Position numbers and translations under genes: made by a program. A DNA stretch of 64,000 nt from Impatiens glandulifera (taxonomy: Eukaryota > Streptophyta > Magnoliopsida > Ericales > Balsaminaceae), in the NCBI RefSeq assembly GCF_907164915.1, contig NC_061864.1:11911889-11975888 (forward strand), read 5' to 3'. Of the stretch, positions 59,220-64,000 are shown piece after piece. Numbering within the stretch: position 1 is the stretch's first letter; each line of letters begins with the position of its first letter. Under the pieces are notes generated by a model. The model had not been told where the DNA came from. It did not search any database and saw only the letters and a list, made by a program, of their open reading frames with translations.

Positions 59220-61013
59220 ATGGCGATATCTCTTTCTTGGTCCTCCGCTTTCCGTACCCTATTCCTCATCCTCCTTGTCACCGCCATTTCTCTCGCCTTC
59301 ATCAGCCTTCCCTTAGAGAAGGTAGTGCCTATTTTGATATGATCACCCCTAAATGAATCACACTTTTAATCCCTGATTGTTATTAATGCTTCAATGTTAG
59401 AATGTAAATTAAAGGCCAAACAGATCATTGTCACGAAGACGATCTTCTTATGTAGATTCTGTAGATTGTTTGGAGTTTTGGGGTTTCATTAATTTCTTCT
59501 TAAACACTATATATATGCTTGTGAACTCACTGTTTTCAATTCGTTTTTCAGTTGCTTAAAGATTTTCTGCTATGGGTGGAGAAAGATCTGGGATTTTGGG
59601 GTCCTCTTGTGCTGTAAGTTGTTTTCAAAGATGTACATAATCTTGTATTGTTTTGACTATCAATGTTTTGTGTCTGGTGCAGAACTGTGACCTATATTCC
59701 TCTAACAATCTTGGCAGTTCCTGCATCTATACTCACGGTAACTTCAACTAATAGTTTCATTTCTCTTGTTTCATTAGCACAAATTTCTCACGCAATTGTC
59801 CCAATGTAATGTTATGTTATGAGTTTACAATTTTTTAGTTAAATGGTACAGCTTGGAGGTGGCTATCTATTTGGCTTGCCTGTGGGATTTGCTGTTGACT
59901 CCATTGGTGGAACTGCAGGTGCTACAGCTGCATTCTTACTTGGAAGAACCGTAAGTTTTTTTTTGATACATCTATGTTTGATGCTCAAAATTTCTATTTC
60001 TGTAAGGTTTTGTTCTCGGTTGGTTTGTTTTTGTAGATTGGAAGATCTTATGTGACGTCTATTTTGAACAAATTCCCCAAGTTTCAAGCAATAGCTATAG
60101 CAATTGAAAGATCTGGCTTTAAGGTAACTGGTGTTTGTATCTTGATGAAATATAATTAAACTAATCTGATAGAATAGATTAAATGTGGATTTCTCATGTT
60201 CCCTTTTTTTTGAAATAACAGATTGTTCTGCTTCTTCGATTAATTCCATTACTTCCATTTAACATGTTGAATTATCTGATTGCTGTTACTCCAATTAGCC
60301 TTGGAGAATATGTGCTGGCTACTTGGATTGGAACTATGGTACTATTAATTTCTAATTTGTCCTTAAATTGTTTTGGTCTGTAAAGTTTATCCATATTTTA
60401 TATGATTTCCACATTTGTTGGAGCTGCAGCCGCAAACATTTGTGTTAGTCTATGTGGGGACGACTCTGAAGGACTTGTCGGATATCACGAACCATGACTG
60501 GAGCGAGTTTTCGTTGACTCATTGGGTGAGGACAATTATAAACCACTTACTTAATAATGCTGTAAAATATTTGAGAAGATTAAGTATAAAACTGACTTTG
60601 TATTTTGAATCTCCTAATAACTGACACTTCTAGATGTGCAGTTATTTGTTTTTAAAAATGCTGATTTTGAAGAACATATGATTTGAAACTTAAAAATCTA
60701 AATGTTGTTGTTCACACAGATGGTTCTAGCAGTTGGCTTCACAGTATCAGGTATGTTTGTGTTTGTTGAATTATTATTAATTATGACTTGAGATGGCTAA
60801 TACAAATCCTAACTATATATATATACAGTGATGATAATGATATACATAAGCAGATTGGCAAAGTTGTCATTAGAGAATGCGCTTATTACGGGAAACATGA
60901 ACAATTCTCACTCACCACAGCTCTCGTCAATTTTAACATTGTCATATTCATCTTCAGATCTTCACAAGCCTCTCTTAACCATGCAAGAAACGCCTGCAGA
61001 AAACATAGTGTGA
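59220..61013 (+). CDS. TVP38/TMEM64 family membrane protein (VTT/DedA domain; 'SNARE-associated Golgi protein')
   Basis: Proteins with the VTT (VMP1-TMEM41-TVP38/DedA) domain are multi-spanning proteins of the endomembrane system or plastids; relatives act as lipid scramblases or transporters. Nine exons join in frame: 59220-59321, 59552-59613, 59683-59737, 59852-59950, 60037-60123, 60222-60338, 60430-60525, 60720-60750 and 60829-61013. The total is 834 bp, 277 aa. Residues about 8-30 form the first membrane segment. The domain follows: PLTILAVPASILTLGGGYLF, then GFAVDSIGGTAGATAAFLLG with the G-rich re-entrant pattern, RSYVTSILNKFPKF, IVLLLRLIPLLPFNMLNYLI (the conserved R-x-x-P block) and VLATWIGTMPQTFVLVYVG. 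A last membrane segment is encoded across exons 8-9, then a Ser/Thr-rich cytosolic tail ending AENIV. It looks like the At1g03260 type. The exact function is unknown. Confidence 0.9.
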
Positions 61014-62338
61014 AGAACCTTATGTAAATTTTTTTGGCTAAATCATTTTTCAAGTTAATGTTAATATTGTTAATGCTGTTGCCTGCCCGCTGTCTGTCTG
61101 CTGGTCTCGCATCGCATGTCAGCAATGAAAATCGGCTACATATACAATTTTGAACATCAATAAAACTAGGTTTCGACTCTACACAATAGTATTTGTATAT
61201 GTTTACAATATTGTATCTTAACTGTTTTAATATGATTTAAAGCATTTCAACATATTACAAACAAATGTTTTGAATTATATTGAACTGATACATTGTGAAG
61301 ATTAAGGGTTTTGGGTGACCTAATAAATATGTTTATGACAGCTAACAATGTCACGACTCACACATAAATACTGGTTGGGGGATTATTGATATGGAATGGA
61401 ATGGAATAGAATGGAATGATAGAGATAGTAAATAACAATGCTTATATATGCATTATAAAAATTAGAAATGGATGGCAAATAAAGAAGAAATATGGGCAAA
61501 AATGAATATTTCTAACTACACAAGGCTTGATATGGAAATAATCAGTTTTCTTGGTTAATAAAGCAAGAAAATTGAACTTTGTTAGGATTAATTTATGCAA
61601 GTTATAGACCTAGTGTAAGTTAACACTTTGTAAGATACTCATACACTAAATATATGCAAGTTATAAACCTAGAATAAGTTAACATTTTGTAGGAACCGTT
61701 TTTAATTTCTGATTGTAAAAATATAACATATATTGTAATAAATAATAATCATATGTTATGGCTTAGCCCCGGATTTGGTTCCTAAAAATGGGAAGAAATG
61801 AAAATCTTTATTAGTTTATTTGAAAAAAAAAAAGGGTTCATATAAGTTATTGTCACTAATATCTGTCATCGACAAACAAACTGACTATGATGTAAGCACT
61901 TGTGCAATCTATGGTCATGGTCAAATTTTGTGGATGAAATTTTATCCATTTAATTTTTTGAACTCTACATAACTATATAACACTACATCATTAATCATTG
62001 TCATAATACTCAAATTTTAATTTAGTCTTGTAATATTTCCTAAAGTAGAGGTGACATGGACTTTTGGGGCTACATTGCGGAAGTCTTCTCATTAATTATC
62101 AAACATTTAGAATCCAATCTGATTACGCCAAATACAAATAAAACTATTCAACAAATTATTTTCAAAATATTACAATGTGCCATTATCAAACCAGATCTTT
62201 TTGGTTTAAAGACTTTTCTCAAATAAAAAACTAGTCAAAACAATGCAACTAACTATACGAGGCATGGTGAATGTTCATGTTCAAGCCAAAGCTATAAAAT
62301 ACCCATTCATACTTCATCTTCATCATCATTAACCAACA
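61014..62338. other. VTT gene-aspartyl protease homologue intergenic region
   Basis: This contains the VTT 3' flank and the promoter of the downstream gene. A GGAAT-type short repeat (GGAATGGAATGGAATAGAAT) lies at about 61395-61420. Two copies of a TGCAAGTTATA-ACCTAG-TAAGTTAACA-TTTGTA pattern are at 61597-61636 and 61656-61694. A TATA box (TATAAAAT) is at 62292-62299. No gene was found. Confidence 0.6.
62292..62299 (+). promoter_or_regulatory. TATA box of the XEGIP-like gene
   Basis: TATAAAAT lies 40 bases before the ATG at 62339 and implies a very short leader of about 10-15 bases, consisting of CATCATCATTAACCAACA-type sequence, common for highly expressed secreted plant proteins. Confidence 0.65.
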
Positions 62339-63673
62339 ATGGCAGCAGCTTCCCCCATTCTTCAATATTTCCTCCTCTCAATCATCACTCTCAATCTCAT
62401 CCACATGATCTCTATTTCATCCGCCCAGACATCATTCCGTCCCTCTGCCCTTCTAATCCCAGTGACCAAAGACTCCTCCACTAATCAATACATCACAAAA
62501 CTCAACCAACGCACCCCTCTAGTCCCACTCAACCTAGTCCTAGACCTCGGCGGAAAATACCTATGGCTCGACTGTGAAACCAATTACATCTCCTCCACCT
62601 ATCGCCACGTTCCCTGTAACTCCGCACAATGCTCCCTCGCCCGCCCACTCTCCTGTGTCACCTGCACAGGCCCTTCTCCCCGCCCTGGCTGCAACAAGAA
62701 CACATGTACAGTCATACCCGATAACACTGTCACCGGTTTCATCACTAGCGGAGAGCTAGCAGAGGATGTCCTGTCGGTTAAATCCAGAAATGGGTCTAAC
62801 CCAGGTCGGGATGTTCAGGTTAACCGCTTCATCTTCACATGTGGCCATCCTAATCTTCTCGAAGGTTTAGCCAAGGGAGCTTCAGGTATTGCTGGATTGG
62901 GTCGGAATCGTGTCTCCCTACAAGCTCAATTCGCAGCCGCCTTCAGTTTCCATAGGAAATTCGCTATATGTCTTTCGTCCCAGACCGGCGTTGTCTTCTT
63001 CGGCGACGCCCCGTTTGTTTCCCCACAAGGATCATTGGAGATATCGGGTTCTCTTTCTTACACTCCTCTGTTACTGAATCCTGTCAGCGCTTCAAATGGG
63101 TTTCAACTTAACCCCGAACGTCCGTCTCCCGAATACTTCATCGGCGTCAGATCTATCAGAATCGACGGGGAGACCGTTCCCGTTAACTCGTCGCTGCTGA
63201 AGATTGACAGTAAAGGTAACGGCGGGACAAAGATCAGCACTGTAAACCCATACACTGTTCTAGAATCTTCGATTTTCAAGGCGGTTACGAACGCTTACGT
63301 TAGGGCGGCGACGGCGAGGAAGATAGCGAGAGTGGAGGCGGTGGGTGAGTTTGAAATATGTTTCAAAGGGTCGGAGTTATCTGGGACGAGAATTGGTCCG
63401 GATGTGCCGAGGGTGACGTTGGTGCTTCAGAGTGAGGATGTGAGTTGGGACATTGTGGGTTTCAATCTGATTGTGAAGGCTAATGAGGAGACCTCGTGCT
63501 TGGGTTTTTTGAACGGTGGATTGAACTCAAGGACTTCGATTGTGATCGGAGGGCATCAAATTGAAGACAATTTGCTGCAGTTTGATTTAGCATCCTCCAG
63601 GTTGGGATTCAGCTCTACTCTACTGCAGAGTAGAACAAATTGCGCCGCTTTTGCCCAAGGCCTTGCTGAGTAG
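62339..63673 (+). CDS. Secreted aspartyl-protease homologue, XEGIP/EDGP-like (probable glycanase inhibitor)
   Basis: This intronless gene encodes 444 aa. EDGP/XEGIP/basic 7S globulin-type proteins have a pepsin fold but no protease activity; they sit in the cell wall and inhibit microbial or endogenous xyloglucanases and xylanases. Residues 1-29 are a signal peptide (hydrophobic FLLSIITLNLIHMIS, cut after SSA). The first catalytic motif, normally D-T/S-G, is D69-L-G-G (LNLVLDLGGKYLWLDCE). The second is replaced by S300-T-V (KISTVNPYTVLESSIF), so the second aspartate is missing. Paired cysteines of the N-terminal lobe (CNSAQC, LSCVTCTGP, GCNKNTC) and the C-terminal VIGGHQIEDNLLQFDLAS are conserved. 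NGS and NSS sequons allow glycosylation. It resembles At1g03220/At1g03230. Identity as a family member is very secure; the inhibitor role is inferred from the family. Confidence 0.93.
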   Translation: MAAASPILQYFLLSIITLNLIHMISISSAQTSFRPSALLIPVTKDSSTNQYITKLNQRTPLVPLNLVLDLGGKYLWLDCETNYISSTYRHVPCNSAQCSLARPLSCVTCTGPSPRPGCNKNTCTVIPDNTVTGFITSGELAEDVLSVKSRNGSNPGRDVQVNRFIFTCGHPNLLEGLAKGASGIAGLGRNRVSLQAQFAAAFSFHRKFAICLSSQTGVVFFGDAPFVSPQGSLEISGSLSYTPLLLNPVSASNGFQLNPERPSPEYFIGVRSIRIDGETVPVNSSLLKIDSKGNGGTKISTVNPYTVLESSIFKAVTNAYVRAATARKIARVEAVGEFEICFKGSELSGTRIGPDVPRVTLVLQSEDVSWDIVGFNLIVKANEETSCLGFLNGGLNSRTSIVIGGHQIEDNLLQFDLASSRLGFSSTLLQSRTNCAAFAQGLAE

Positions 63674-64000
63674 TAGAACAATTTCATTTGAAGATCATCA
63701 ATGCTTTGTTTTATTAGAAAATAAATAATAAACAAATGTATGTATTTTGTAAACTTTAGTTTATAAAATCAGATATTGTAATAATATATTCAATAAGTTA
63801 TTAGATCTTTCCACAGATCAATTTGCTGCATTTATTTGAATAAAGGAAAAATAATGCTATATGGACTCATTTTAGGGTGATGTGATTAAAAAAAATAAAC
63901 TGGCCACTTGATTAATTTTGAAAAAAAAATGGTTCATTTTGGTGCTTGTTAAACTACTGCGGGAAAGCCTAAGAGGTGAGTTAGAAAATAGTAAAAGTAA
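63674..64000. other. 3' flank of the XEGIP-like gene
   Basis: AT-rich sequence with AATAAA-like polyadenylation signals just after the stop codon (about 63719-63735). Nothing else is recognised before the window ends. Confidence 0.55.

Noticed and set aside
59007..59302. Overlapping minus-strand frames at the VTT gene start
   Set aside because: They are antisense to the 5' UTR and first exon of a well-supported gene.

Overview
The window is nuclear DNA from a flowering plant, almost certainly a eudicot. The evidence is long AT-rich intergenic DNA, short GT-AG introns that are T-rich at their 3' ends, many small transposon remnants and (TA)n microsatellites, and plant-specific gene families (MED33/REF4, OSCA channel, EID1-like F-box, adenylate isopentenyltransferase, XEGIP-like aspartyl protease homologue). 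The species cannot be named from the sequence alone. Exon joins were made by eye from splice consensus and similarity to known plant families. Every model below closes in frame, but none has been checked against transcripts.

Layout. 1-3.3 kb: no gene. 3.4-5.5 kb (+): LSM2, whose second intron holds a Ty3/gypsy reverse-transcriptase remnant. 6.7-16.5 kb (+): a 12-exon Mediator subunit 33 gene. 17.4-24.6 kb (-): an 11-exon OSCA1-type mechanosensitive/osmosensitive channel gene, convergent with MED33; its introns carry a copia remnant and small inverted-repeat elements. 25-30.5 kb: gene-free, with a 1-kb long inverted repeat, a MITE-like element and a GC-richer island of unknown origin. 30.7-31.4 kb (-): an intronless EID1-like F-box gene with ABRE/CE3-like boxes upstream. 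34.8-35.8 kb (+): a six-exon glutathione peroxidase, with a 43-bp CGCG-box minisatellite upstream. 36.9-40.8 kb (-): a CUE-domain coiled-coil protein with an internal coding minisatellite. 46.2-47.2 kb (-): an intronless isopentenyltransferase gene for cytokinin synthesis. 47.2-59.2 kb: gene-free, with a 2.3-kb element full of 22-bp repeats and an intact-ended hAT element. 59.2-61.0 kb (+): a nine-exon TVP38/TMEM64 (VTT-domain) membrane protein. 62.3-63.7 kb (+): an intronless XEGIP/EDGP-like secreted aspartyl-protease homologue lacking catalytic residues.

The genes do not form a pathway. Gene order is informative: the EDL3-like, GPX5-like and IPT3-like genes match neighbours on Arabidopsis chromosome 3 (around At3g63060-At3g63110). 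LSM2, the VTT protein and the XEGIP-like protein match a small block of chromosome 1 (around At1g03220-At1g03330). This is recalled knowledge, not a search result.

No clearly new biochemical system is visible. The most unusual structure is at 50.1-52.5 kb: three arrays of a 22-bp monomer, two in one orientation and one inverted, inside a degenerate terminal-inverted-repeat element that also carries a fragment resembling proteins of Ulp1-bearing plant MULEs.
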